Below the pieces are notes generated by a model. That model searched no databases. It was not told where the DNA came from and saw nothing but the letters and a program-made list of their open reading frames with translations. Shown here piece by piece: positions 27,901 to 36,588 of a stretch of 64,000 nt of DNA. The translations under genes and the position numbers were made by a program. Location of the stretch: contig CBDULP010000007.1 of the NCBI GenBank assembly GCA_965368085.1, positions 1-64,000 on the forward strand, in the 5' to 3' direction. This stretch comes from Peptoclostridium sp965368085. Lineage in GTDB: Bacteria > Bacillota > Clostridia > Peptostreptococcales > Peptostreptococcaceae. Within the stretch, counting starts at the first letter, position 1; the number at the start of each line of letters is the position of its first letter.

Positions 27901-30900
27901 ATGTTGGAACGACATATGTGAAGCCTTCCTCTACGCCGTCAGTTCCTCCATCCGGGTTTGTCACCACAACTGGAACCGAAAGCCTTCCCCCGCCGTACTT
28001 TTGCTGTATGTCAAATCCGACAGGCGGAACAATGGCATCTATTGAAAATCCATCGGTAGATACGCTGACATCATCAGCTTCCACTTCCACGCCGTTTATG
28101 AACACCCTTGTCTTTTCCTCCCCATTGTCCACAAAACACTCTCTTCCATCTGCCGATGTGGCGCTTATTGTTATGCTATATCCTCCCTCTACAGAGCCCT
28201 CTTTAGGGTCTATGAGTGTTATGTTAGGGTCTGAGTACGGCTGCTTGTAGTAATAGAAACCTTCCTGTCCTGTTCTCGAATCCTTTTTCGTATCCGGGTT
28301 TTGGACAGTGAGATCATAATACCCTTCCGCCTCTTTTACTGGAACCCAAAAGTAAAGCTCGTCGATACCCTTTACCTTTACCTTGTCCCCGTCTATCAAG
28401 CCGGTTCCGGAATCAACCGTAAATGGTGTAAGCAGCTTGAGCCTATATTCCGGACCCGCCTCGCTGCCTGAAAGATCCAGTTCCAGATAGTCGCTCCTTT
28501 GAGCAGCGCCCTCTGGGTCGGTGGTTATGGAAACCTTATATTCCTGCCCCGACTCCCTCTTTGCCTTTATTCCATCTACCGACTTCAGTATTGTAAACTT
28601 TTCAGTTCCATTCGAAAGCTGCACCTCGCCTTTCGAATCTACATCTATCGTGAAATATCTGCCTGTGCTTGTGTCCTGCATTACAACGCTGTGGTAGTAG
28701 TCTTCAAGCTTTAATTTTTCCGTATCTCCAGCTATCCTCAAAAGCTTTCCTACCTGGTCTTCATTCTGGCCGTCTGGAGCCACATAGCCTTTTAGTATTA
28801 TGTTTTTTGTGACAGTGTCCCTGTTGTAGCTGTTTATGTCTTTGCCTCCAAGAAGCACCCTTGTTCCGACAAGCTTTAGTATATCTGACTCGCCTGCTGT
28901 CGGGTCCGGTTTTACAAAGTTGTCACCTTTCACGACTACAAGTGTTCCAGATGACCCCTTTTCAGGTGAAAAACTGTTTATTTTGGGATCGGTATATGTC
29001 TTTACATATCTGAACTCCGCTATTGCAATCCCGCCTTCAGTGTTGACAACCTGTATCTGAGTAACTCCTTCCCTGCCCTTTGGAGCTTTGAAAGTAAGTT
29101 TTTTTCCATCCTGCTGCCTTATAACTCCGGCAACCTCTTTTCCGTCTATTATGACCACAGCCCCCGCCTGGAAGTTCGATCCCTCTATTACAACCTCTTC
29201 CCCGCCTTCAGTTGTAACAGTGTTTGGCGTTACACTTTCTATAACGGGCACTTTCGATACGTCAGGGCTTACAAATTCAACAGCATACTGCAGCGAACCC
29301 GATCTACCCTCTATTACATCGTTTTTCACGGGGTTTATGATCTTTATGAACGTCTTTCCAAGGTTTTGCACCTTAGTCCCCGCAGGTATCACTGTAAGTA
29401 TCCTGGAGCCAAGCTGGCTCGCGCTGCTTCCGTCAAGCTCCCTCTCCTGGCTGTCGAAAACCTTCAGGAAAAGACCCGGATTGGAAAGCTCAAGGTTCGA
29501 GTTCTTGTTGAGCCTCACATCGGCTCCAAGTTCCACTATCGGATACCTTACCTCTTCAACGCCTTCCGCGTCTGTATATTTATATATGAGTATGTTGGAA
29601 CCGTATACGGCAACCATCGTATCCTGGCTTATCTCGTATGAGCCGTCTGATGCCTTTTCAACATAAATCTTTTGCGGAGTCATGCTTGTGACCGCAGGCG
29701 TAACCTTACTCGGCTCGTATGTGTATCCCTTTTCAAGCTCGGCTCTTTCCTTTATTATTACCTTTTCCCCGCCTTGAAGGGTTATTGTTGTCACAGTCTC
29801 GACAACTACATCCTTTACAGGGTCCGTCTCCGCATCTGTAACCTGCGGAGTTATTATGCTTAGTTTGTCAAGCTGAGGTTCGAAAGAATACTCATACGCG
29901 CTCCCGTCCTCGCTTTTCGCAAATTTCGAAACGCCTCCCACCAGAACCTTTATGGTCCTTTTCGCACTTGTGACCGTCTGCTCTTTATACATGCCCCCTG
30001 AGTATTCAACCGTCATCTCTTCGTCTACCCCTGAAGGCGCCTTGACAGTTATACTGTTGTCCGAAGGTCTGAATTCACTAATGTTGAGAGATCCGAAGAA
30101 CACACCAGACACCTCGACTTTTGCTCCAGAGTCCGGCCCCCGGTCCGGCTGAAGCGGCGTAAGTATCTTCATCTTCTGGCTGGCATCTATTATGGTGAAT
30201 TTTTCCGAAAGCACGTACTGTTTGTTTATCGACTTGTCCGGGTCTGCCCCGTTTGGAATCTTGTTTGTTATTACAACATAGTACTCTCCGTTTTCTATGT
30301 ATCCAAGCTTGTAGTCTGGAACAATCACCGTCAGTGTCTGCTTTTCATCTACATCCGGCCTGAATACCGGGTCCTTGCACTTGTTGTAGTCCGTAAACTT
30401 GTCAGTAAGATTCTTTATAAGAAACACATCATAATCGTCAAGCCCGTTGTCCGCTGTGAATATTATGTCGTCCCCAACCTGTCCTCTATTAGGATTCATG
30501 TTAAGGCCGATTAGGTTTATCTCGTCTATAAGCCTGAACTGGTCGTTGTATGTGTTTTGTATTGTCACTTCAACTGTTTTTGTTCCGCTGTTGTTTTTAA
30601 AGTCGACCTCCTGGGCGTATTGCTTCTTGAATACGATGTTTTGAAGGCCCAGCGTTCCATTTATGCTTCCAGTTGAAAGCTCCCCCTCACTATTCGAGGT
30701 CACGGGAAGGCTCTTTTGGCCCGAAGACCCCGAGTTGTCCTCGAAATATGCCCCGTATGAAATTCCTCCATCAGTGGTTCCAACCCTGTCAAGGTTTGCA
30801 CCCTGTATGGATATTCCCTCATTTCCGGCCTGAACAACCCTCTTGTCTATCTTAGACATGGTCGGTATGTTGGCCTGGTCTATAGATATATCCGCCGATC

Positions 30901-31270
30901 CGACTGTTATAGTCTCTCCGACCACATTGCCGTCTATTATGAATTCAACTGCGCTCGGCGTGTTTATCTCAGGGTTCGAGTAAGTCTTAAGACCCTGAGA
31001 TGTCTCTGCAACTATTGCTATGTCTTTCAGATTTATACCCTTTAGGGCTATCCTCGTATTGGTCACGTCGTACAGACCGCTCCCATATATCTTTGTTACT
31101 ATGACCTTGTTTACATAGTAGCTTTCCTCGTCATACGCATATATTCTGGCTATTTCGTCCCACGGCAGCAGCCCAAGCACCATGGATATTGAAATAATAG
31201 CCGCAATAAGCCTTTTGAATAAATATTTGCATTGTCCTTTGGGTTTGCCGGATCTGTCTACGCCGGACAT
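24962..31270 (-). CDS. Giant secreted IPT/TIG-repeat surface protein
   Basis: About 2102 residues. A signal-peptide-like segment (KRLIAAIISISMVLGLLPW) follows a basic stretch near the start. Many IPT/TIG units follow, with the motif P-x-x-G...GG..v.i.G..F.....V..G. Clear ones start IESVTPNTVTTEGGEEVV, INSFSPEKGSSGTLVVVKG, ITKMVPNEGSAAGGNIVEI and IESVTPSKGSSIGGEEVV. One unit holds an EF-hand-like insert (SNGDGEWNPGEPYLDLNG). A fibronectin type III domain lies near residues 1780-1880 (IRVTWDAVDGANEYEIY). A C-terminal beta domain ends GRYMVAGSRK. There is no SLH, LPxTG or CWB2 anchor. An ATG start is preferred; a GTG at 31303 is possible. Confidence 0.9.
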   Translation of the reverse strand: MSGVDRSGKPKGQCKYLFKRLIAAIISISMVLGLLPWDEIARIYAYDEESYYVNKVIVTKIYGSGLYDVTNTRIALKGINLKDIAIVAETSQGLKTYSNPEINTPSAVEFIIDGNVVGETITVGSADISIDQANIPTMSKIDKRVVQAGNEGISIQGANLDRVGTTDGGISYGAYFEDNSGSSGQKSLPVTSNSEGELSTGSINGTLGLQNIVFKKQYAQEVDFKNNSGTKTVEVTIQNTYNDQFRLIDEINLIGLNMNPNRGQVGDDIIFTADNGLDDYDVFLIKNLTDKFTDYNKCKDPVFRPDVDEKQTLTVIVPDYKLGYIENGEYYVVITNKIPNGADPDKSINKQYVLSEKFTIIDASQKMKILTPLQPDRGPDSGAKVEVSGVFFGSLNISEFRPSDNSITVKAPSGVDEEMTVEYSGGMYKEQTVTSAKRTIKVLVGGVSKFAKSEDGSAYEYSFEPQLDKLSIITPQVTDAETDPVKDVVVETVTTITLQGGEKVIIKERAELEKGYTYEPSKVTPAVTSMTPQKIYVEKASDGSYEISQDTMVAVYGSNILIYKYTDAEGVEEVRYPIVELGADVRLNKNSNLELSNPGLFLKVFDSQERELDGSSASQLGSRILTVIPAGTKVQNLGKTFIKIINPVKNDVIEGRSGSLQYAVEFVSPDVSKVPVIESVTPNTVTTEGGEEVVIEGSNFQAGAVVIIDGKEVAGVIRQQDGKKLTFKAPKGREGVTQIQVVNTEGGIAIAEFRYVKTYTDPKINSFSPEKGSSGTLVVVKGDNFVKPDPTAGESDILKLVGTRVLLGGKDINSYNRDTVTKNIILKGYVAPDGQNEDQVGKLLRIAGDTEKLKLEDYYHSVVMQDTSTGRYFTIDVDSKGEVQLSNGTEKFTILKSVDGIKAKRESGQEYKVSITTDPEGAAQRSDYLELDLSGSEAGPEYRLKLLTPFTVDSGTGLIDGDKVKVKGIDELYFWVPVKEAEGYYDLTVQNPDTKKDSRTGQEGFYYYKQPYSDPNITLIDPKEGSVEGGYSITISATSADGRECFVDNGEEKTRVFINGVEVEADDVSVSTDGFSIDAIVPPVGFDIQQKYGGGRLSVPVVVTNPDGGTDGVEEGFTYVVPTSHPKITKMVPNEGSAAGGNIVEITGSDFRFFEPYTDSNGDGEWNPGEPYLDLNGHKVNKTDWTKQVDDGTLGPDDFSGKDIQFLQENLGDDYENLVGPVLPTVFFGKKKAAVRELSAGYIKVIAPLGAQGDVDVYVVNNDSGISNKEIYVYSSSNPAIDQVIPSKGPKAGKNDIEIFGTGFSSSTISIYDENDAGEISKVEKKMPVIRFGSISNRDIPRDQQNSGRIDSSRTTVELTGNLRIEYDGKADTLNLSAAIDEKTFSVEVSYTDDKAYIPLTLMKDEHGIPYNAYEMISVEVLDKRLIVDKGFSPQTQLVDANHIELKAASYHTIGEVDLTVINPDGGKVSGVYEYKNPDSNPEIVNIEKDSRQPERTIYDFGAEQKMIKLVKVTYKGGNTITVTGNDFRENADIQIGNVVNVAPADIDYTLPSKLTFTMPEVSEDEVGKLLKLIVMNDDGASVSSEDSKPEAIYIMFISGETAPKIESVTPSKGSSIGGEEVVITGSDFRAGISVFFGENAVRPDDVTLVDYKTLKVITPAGDSGTVDVKVENTDGELGVLSGGFTYISSPIVSNVLDFEKQNEKKRNINIDGGEAILVKGSGFEEGSEVYFMPVIEELEEGATDSDIYVGTKGYKLKESTQAAKVEYIDSETLKVTTPEGKLGEGGLIVVNSDKGASDIYKGITYGLEEIDAPENAKAEIIYDRYIRVTWDAVDGANEYEIYVSEDGGSYNFAVTTGETSFIYQDIEEKTDYRFKIRAVGKISTSNPSTETNEVTTGSDAGYEDKDGELAESTTITLMRDCAQVVIGTDSYRDKTVIDLTSTKLSGAEKAVISIPLEVANSSRAADIEVIGRDFMIQFNPSAFSQGGVDEDGAGVKFTISPSSDGAGFGQTSLSDEYVMEALVYSAGSQSQIYNASGPISLTMDYDTAKYAMRRMKSAYIASYDSYSGSWRKISDASTGYSSSASAMVYKMGRYMVAGSRK

Positions 31271-31322
31271 TCCAGTGCATCCCCTCTCATTTTTGTCGTA
31301 CACGTCTTCACCGCCTCGTCAT

Positions 31323-34300
31323 CTAATTCTTTTCTATTACCACAAATACTCCGGGACTTTCGCTTATAACCCTTGCAACAGACTCCGATTCGTCGATATA
31401 AAAATCATCCTCCTCGTATATGCCCCTTGTCTCAAAGTCGTATCTCAAAACTATCAGGTCCCTGCCGTATGAACCCGTGTATGGTATGGCTATCTCAGCA
31501 CCTTCTATCTCCACATTTTCACATTTGACCTGGAAAAATTCTGATTTCGGCGTGAGCATCAGTATTTTTCTCCTGACAATGTCCCTCACAGCCGGATCAG
31601 CCTCGCCTATTGCAATGCTCGTAGGCATGTCGTCCGAATCCTCCTGCAGCCTCAGGCTGTATATCTTGACGGATCTTGAATCGTCGTATTCAAGCTCCAG
31701 TTCCCCTATGCCGTCGCCCTCGTCTGCGTCAAGCTCTATGCTCACTGACCTTGGATCAAACAAAAGCTCCGATATGTCAAGACTCAGCCTCTTGTCGTCC
31801 GAACGGCTCGGCTTTAGCCTTATTATCCCCTGGCTGGAAAGGACGCTTTGCACTATGTCGCCTTTTGAATCCTTCTCCACAACCCTGTCCTCAGAATCCA
31901 CCTGGAGATCCGTCTGCTTTACCACTGTGAATCCCGAATATATTGTAAATTCGTGGTTTGAATCGTTTACTATCTTAACGTCATACACCCCGGGATCAAG
32001 CCTTCCCGAATCGTAAGGAAGGTAGACCTTTATCTGCGTTCCATCTTCAGATACCGCTATACTGTCGGCCTCTTCATCTCCGAAATACACGCTTACATCC
32101 TGGCCGAAATTGCCGTTTATGAGCATATATTCGTCGTCGTCATAGTCTTCCTCTACACTTCCTATAATCACCTTTCCTATGACTGGCTCGCCCTGCGACC
32201 TTGCGCTCCACGATATCTGTTCGTTGAGCTCGTCCTCGTCGGCGCTCACTCCTGAAGGGTTGTTTGTTATAACGCCCTCTTTCAAAGTGAATTCGTATTC
32301 CGTGTCGGAAAGCATTCCCCTTACAGGAATGTACAAGGTAGCAGTCTTTTTCTCATCGTCCTTTATCAGGATGTACTTTTCTATTTCCTTTTGCCTGTCG
32401 TATTCTCCCATGTCCTTGATCTTTTGTATGAAATTGATGTCCACAAGGTTTGTAGAGCTCCCCTTAGACTTCACCGTGCTGAGCATGAGTGCCGAAAGGC
32501 CTATATCTGAATTCAGCCACACCTTGTCCATTGACTCGTCGAATACAACCCTTGCAAAGCTTAGCCCCTGTGTCTTTTCGTCGTTTACGGGATGCGAAAG
32601 GCCCTTTTCGTCAAAACCGTCCTCTATCGGGTACTTGGCCTTTACTTGCGGCCTGTTTGTAACCGAAATCTCAAGTGCGTCGCTTGCACTGGAGCAGTCC
32701 TTGCCGTCCTTGAACCTGAGCTGCACGCCGTAGACTCCCGTATATCTTCCACGGTCGGCTAGTATCTCTTCTTTTACACTTCCCCTTATCACTACCTCGA
32801 GCCTGTTTACGCTCTTGAAGTATATGTCTTCCTGGGAGATTGTAAACTTCGTGCTCTCGTCGTCCTTTTTTGAAACGAGAACGGAGTCGACCGCCTCATA
32901 GAAATTGTAACCTTCTATATAGAATTTGGCCTCTCCAGCCGCTATGTCTAGGAAGTTTATCTTCGAGGGCTGGATTTCATATATTCCAACCTCGCCTTCC
33001 CGGTCTCCCGCAATGGCGAATTCAATCTGCAGCTCATTTACATCCTCTCCCGATCCCGATACGAACGTTCCCCTTGGAACTGTGAGGGTGTATGAGGTTC
33101 CGCTTTTCAGCTTCTTGTCCGGATATACTGAAATCTTGGTCCTTTGGTTTGATCCGCTGCCTTCGTATTCCATTCTTATGTGCTTTGCGTATACGTCCGT
33201 CTGGCTTATTTCTATTTCAACCCAGGCTGCAAGGTCTCCGCCAGATGTTATAACGTTTATTCTTGCATTTCCAGCCGAGAGAGCCCTTATCTCACCGTCT
33301 CCAGTAACCGATGCCATATCCGGCGTCTGGCTTTCAAACCTGGTTCCAGAACCCGCTATGGCGTCATCAAGCTCTATTTGCATTTTCTGGCCTACAAGCA
33401 TTGTGTCTATGTTTTGTCCGTCATAAAGCATTTTTGCCTTTTGAGGATAATACGCACTTCTAAGCTGCACACCCTCAAGCGCCTTTGATTTTAACGTGTC
33501 CTTTGAAAAACCATCTCCACTTATGTGTATTACCTCGGACTCGCTCTGGTCCAAATACGCCTTCGAGTCTATATAAAGGACTATTGGGTTCTCATCGTCC
33601 CCTCCATATGGCAGGTATGCCGGAACTCCATGAAGCTTGTACTGGTCCGTGTACGGCGCGCTTTCACCTTTTTCTATGGAGCTTGCCGATATTTTGGAAA
33701 GGTCCCAGTCTGCAGGAGACGAATCACTCTTCGCCCCCGTCCATATATATTCGTTTATGTTCTCCTTCATGTTGTATCCGTTTTCATCCTCTATATACTC
33801 TTTCGATATGAATATCTTGTATCTAGAAAATGGATCAAGCGCCGGCCTGCTTTCGGACACGGCCTCAGGAGTTATTTTTATTGCGTTTTTAGCACCGGCC
33901 GCATCTCCCAGTTCCACCGATTCGATAGGAAGCTCCTCCATCAGCTCATCCTGGAAAACCATGCCGTAGTCATCCATATACTCGTAGTCGAACCTTACGT
34001 CCGAAAGCACCCCTTCCCTGTCGTAATCTTTTTCAGACGCCTTTGGAATCTTGTAGAGCTTAACTGCCTTTTCCAGATGATCCGGGTCGAATTTCTTGTC
34101 CCATTCAATCGGCCTGTCCATCATAATATATATGGAACCGTCAGGCCTCAAACTGCTTTCAGGCTTCGATATGTCGTCATTCGAAGTCACTCCCGATGTG
34201 TACGCGCTGACTCCAGGGCTCTCACCCTCATTTCCGGTTATGAATGAAATCTCGGTCATTTCATTGTATACGGGATAGTCCCTGAACCTTACCGTTTCAG

Positions 34301-35639
34301 GATCTATAGCAAGCTTGTAGAGAGTGTTCCTTCTCAGCCTGTGCTGTGTCTCGCCCTCGTCATTGACGTCTATTATAAGCTTGTATTTTTTGTTTTTATC
34401 GTCGTTTTCTATTCTTATGTCCTCGTATGAAAGTGATATCTTTTCAGACCCGTCCTCTGTAAGTCTTATGTTGCTAAGCTTTTTGAACTCCTCCACAAAC
34501 TCCACAGGATATTTGAAGTCAAGTTCTATGGTGGGCTCAACATGAACCCCCTCTTGGTCGTTTTGAGGATACGATGACTGCACCATGTCACCCGTTGAAA
34601 AGTTCACTTCAGTCCACTCCGAGTAGTTTCCAGGCGATGTATTGTATATCTTCTTGCCATCTTCGCTTCCTGTGAAGTATACGGTCCTGTTTTTAAGCTC
34701 CACTGTATAGTTCGCAAAATCCTTAAGCCTTCCCGCCTTTGGCTCTATGACAAGCGTTCTTCCCAGTATGTAAACGTCATAATTGTCCGCAGAGTCGCTT
34801 TGGTCATAGCTTGGTGGTATGTTGTAGGAAGGTATGTACGGGCTTATTGGCGTTGTGGATATGCGTATGAAATCCGACTGATTTTGGAGCTTTCCATCCA
34901 CAACTATTGTTCCTTCAGCAAACTCAACATCATATGGGAATTCAAAAGCTACAAGACTTCCCTCAGACGCCACCTTCTTCTCCCCGTCTTTTGGAAATGA
35001 AGCCCTTATCGTAGAACTTATCCTCTCCTCGTCAGTATCCGTTATAAATGAATGTGACAGCGAACCGCACGGTATGCTCCCTATCTTTGTCTTGAATGTC
35101 CCTTCAGGTATGTACACGGTGTAAAGGGCGAATTTTCGAAACCTATAAGCGCTTTCAGAGCCCACAGAAGTGTCCTTGAGCTTTATTTTGAATTTGCCAC
35201 CAATTGAGCTTTCCTTTCGAATTTCGAACTTGTAAGTCTCGTCGTTTCCATTTGCGTATATCCTTATTTCCGAGGACGAACCGCTCCTGCTTTCTTCAAA
35301 GTCATCTCCTATGTCAAGCGTCATCTCCCTCATGCCGCGGCTCACCCCGGCTTCGGCGTCGTTTATTATGCCGTCGTCCCCGTCCTGCCCCGTGAGCTTC
35401 ATTCCCATTTGCGATGTCTGGGCATATGCAGGCGAAGCTCCCATATAGTCTGGAAGCAGGCCTCCCACCGGAGACATAACCATTGCACCTGCCAGCACCA
35501 TTGAAACAGCCGCTGATGCAACTTTATTTGAAAAAATTCTGCTTTTTTTATTGGTGTTATATCCACCTGATTTATAAGTCATTTGGCATGTTCCGCAATA
35601 TATATGCGGACTCTCCCCCTCTCGTATTGCAAATTTCAA
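31323..35639 (-). CDS. Large secreted Ig-like (SbsA/Big_5-type) surface protein
   Basis: 1438 residues, with a long leader (hydrophobic segment about residues 40-70, ending SPAYAQTSQ). Several SbsA-type Ig-like units follow. These are recognisable from the pattern of a bacterial surface Ig domain: SSYPQNDQEGVHVEPTIELD then FKYPVEF, and a repeated ....YKLAIDPETVRF-like ending. A Big_2-like stretch near residues 700-760 (ARINVITSGGDLAAWVEIE) is also present. The last ~70 residues resemble the C-terminal beta domain of the downstream giant protein. It is separated from that gene by about 50 bases. The start is uncertain: TAGGT lies near the first ATG, while the ATG at codon 20 has no clear site. 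Confidence 0.85.
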   Translation of the reverse strand: MKFAIREGESPHIYCGTCQMTYKSGGYNTNKKSRIFSNKVASAAVSMVLAGAMVMSPVGGLLPDYMGASPAYAQTSQMGMKLTGQDGDDGIINDAEAGVSRGMREMTLDIGDDFEESRSGSSSEIRIYANGNDETYKFEIRKESSIGGKFKIKLKDTSVGSESAYRFRKFALYTVYIPEGTFKTKIGSIPCGSLSHSFITDTDEERISSTIRASFPKDGEKKVASEGSLVAFEFPYDVEFAEGTIVVDGKLQNQSDFIRISTTPISPYIPSYNIPPSYDQSDSADNYDVYILGRTLVIEPKAGRLKDFANYTVELKNRTVYFTGSEDGKKIYNTSPGNYSEWTEVNFSTGDMVQSSYPQNDQEGVHVEPTIELDFKYPVEFVEEFKKLSNIRLTEDGSEKISLSYEDIRIENDDKNKKYKLIIDVNDEGETQHRLRRNTLYKLAIDPETVRFRDYPVYNEMTEISFITGNEGESPGVSAYTSGVTSNDDISKPESSLRPDGSIYIMMDRPIEWDKKFDPDHLEKAVKLYKIPKASEKDYDREGVLSDVRFDYEYMDDYGMVFQDELMEELPIESVELGDAAGAKNAIKITPEAVSESRPALDPFSRYKIFISKEYIEDENGYNMKENINEYIWTGAKSDSSPADWDLSKISASSIEKGESAPYTDQYKLHGVPAYLPYGGDDENPIVLYIDSKAYLDQSESEVIHISGDGFSKDTLKSKALEGVQLRSAYYPQKAKMLYDGQNIDTMLVGQKMQIELDDAIAGSGTRFESQTPDMASVTGDGEIRALSAGNARINVITSGGDLAAWVEIEISQTDVYAKHIRMEYEGSGSNQRTKISVYPDKKLKSGTSYTLTVPRGTFVSGSGEDVNELQIEFAIAGDREGEVGIYEIQPSKINFLDIAAGEAKFYIEGYNFYEAVDSVLVSKKDDESTKFTISQEDIYFKSVNRLEVVIRGSVKEEILADRGRYTGVYGVQLRFKDGKDCSSASDALEISVTNRPQVKAKYPIEDGFDEKGLSHPVNDEKTQGLSFARVVFDESMDKVWLNSDIGLSALMLSTVKSKGSSTNLVDINFIQKIKDMGEYDRQKEIEKYILIKDDEKKTATLYIPVRGMLSDTEYEFTLKEGVITNNPSGVSADEDELNEQISWSARSQGEPVIGKVIIGSVEEDYDDDEYMLINGNFGQDVSVYFGDEEADSIAVSEDGTQIKVYLPYDSGRLDPGVYDVKIVNDSNHEFTIYSGFTVVKQTDLQVDSEDRVVEKDSKGDIVQSVLSSQGIIRLKPSRSDDKRLSLDISELLFDPRSVSIELDADEGDGIGELELEYDDSRSVKIYSLRLQEDSDDMPTSIAIGEADPAVRDIVRRKILMLTPKSEFFQVKCENVEIEGAEIAIPYTGSYGRDLIVLRYDFETRGIYEEDDFYIDESESVARVISESPGVFVVIEKN

Positions 35640-35785
35640 TACCTACATATATTTTATCGGAAAAAAGGAGTTTTTTCTTTACTTTTAATGGTTTTGTAAT
35701 ATAAAAAATCACAGACAATTCAAAAAAGAAAATAAGACGGCTCTTGTGGCTGAGAAATAACAACCGGCAAAACCGCCCCTTGATT

Positions 35786-36178
35786 CTAAATTTTTGTTCC
35801 CAGCATATTGAGCAACTTTTCAAACAAGGGGATATAATTAACAATAATGTCCCTGCTTATTTTCACTGCAACCGCTTCGCTATATATGTGAGATGTCAGA
35901 TTTCTATCCTTTAACATTGAAATCCAAACTTTTTCATCATCTATCAAGTTTTGTGCATATGCTTCTTTTAAAACTGATTTTGGTGCGTTTATATCCTGAA
36001 TACCCTGATCCTCCATATATGCCTTTAAAAGTTTCCATATCATTTCAAATGTGAATTCAAACCTTTGTATAAGCGCATCACGAAAAACATCAGATTCAAC
36101 TGTTTTCATATCCTGAAGTTCCAACGGTTTTTTCAAACCTCTCATGCTATTTTCATATTTTTTTCTAATCCTGTCCAT
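35786..36178 (-). CDS. hepT: HEPN-domain protein, HepT/HI0074-like
   Basis: A 130-residue helical protein matching the nucleotidyltransferase substrate-binding (HI0074) group of HEPN proteins. The RNLTSH sequence near residue 90 is the R-x4-H motif of HEPN ribonucleases. ALIQRFEFTFEMIWKLLKAYM is the conserved helix before it. The gene overlaps the MNT gene by 14 bases, with GGGACGGGG as binding site. In studied MNT/HEPN pairs, HEPN is an RNA-cleaving toxin held in check when MNT modifies a residue near the active site. Toxicity here is inferred from family. Confidence 0.88.
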   Translation of the reverse strand: MDRIRKKYENSMRGLKKPLELQDMKTVESDVFRDALIQRFEFTFEMIWKLLKAYMEDQGIQDINAPKSVLKEAYAQNLIDDEKVWISMLKDRNLTSHIYSEAVAVKISRDIIVNYIPLFEKLLNMLGTKI

Positions 36179-36461
36179 AAATCAAAACCCCGTCCCTTTC
36201 TATATTTTCAACCAATTCCCTTTCTGTATCTTCGCTTATAATCACTATGTCAAATTTCAGCAAAGTGTCTATGTCTTCAATTTCAAGCCAGAACGACGCC
36301 TCTTCCTCAAAAGAATATTCCCTGGGAAATACAGCGATGTCAATATCACTTTTTTCCCTGTTATCTCCTCTCGCCCTAGACCCAAACAACACTACCTTTT
36401 GTATATTTTCATATTTCGCCGCTATATTTTTAATTTCCATATATATGTCCGATATATCCAA
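36165..36461 (-). CDS. mntA: MNT-type minimal nucleotidyltransferase
   Basis: A 98-residue protein with the nucleotidyltransferase signature GSRARGDNREKSDIDIAV (G-S-x10-D-x-D); a third acidic residue lies in FDIVIIS. It would act as the antitoxin of the overlapping HEPN protein by adding nucleotides to it. The start is a TTG seven bases after AAGGAGAG; the nearby ATG is out of frame. The pair sits between genes for secreted surface proteins, on the same strand. Confidence 0.9.
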   Translation of the reverse strand: MDISDIYMEIKNIAAKYENIQKVVLFGSRARGDNREKSDIDIAVFPREYSFEEEASFWLEIEDIDTLLKFDIVIISEDTERELVENIERDGVLIYGQD

Positions 36462-36534
36462 AAGCCATCTCTCCTTTTGCTACCAATTCAACTTCTTTCT
36501 ATGTCATTTTCTTAATAAATTATAGCACAAAAAC

Positions 36535-36563
36535 ACCCCACAAGCATTTTCTGCCCGTGGGGT
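36535..36563 (-). terminator. Terminator after the transglutaminase-like gene
   Basis: A 7-bp stem, ACCCCAC with GTGGGGT, is followed by T5 on the minus strand. It lies 26 bases past the stop codon of the transglutaminase-like gene and upstream of the MNT/HEPN pair. It shows that the pair does not belong to the same main transcript. Confidence 0.8.
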
Positions 36564-36588
36564 TCACAGTATTAAAAACCACTCATAT

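Noticed and set aside
33525..34247. A 240-codon open frame on the plus strand
   Set aside because: It lies wholly antisense to the 1438-residue surface protein, has no binding site and reads as low-quality, Cys/Tyr/Arg-rich sequence.
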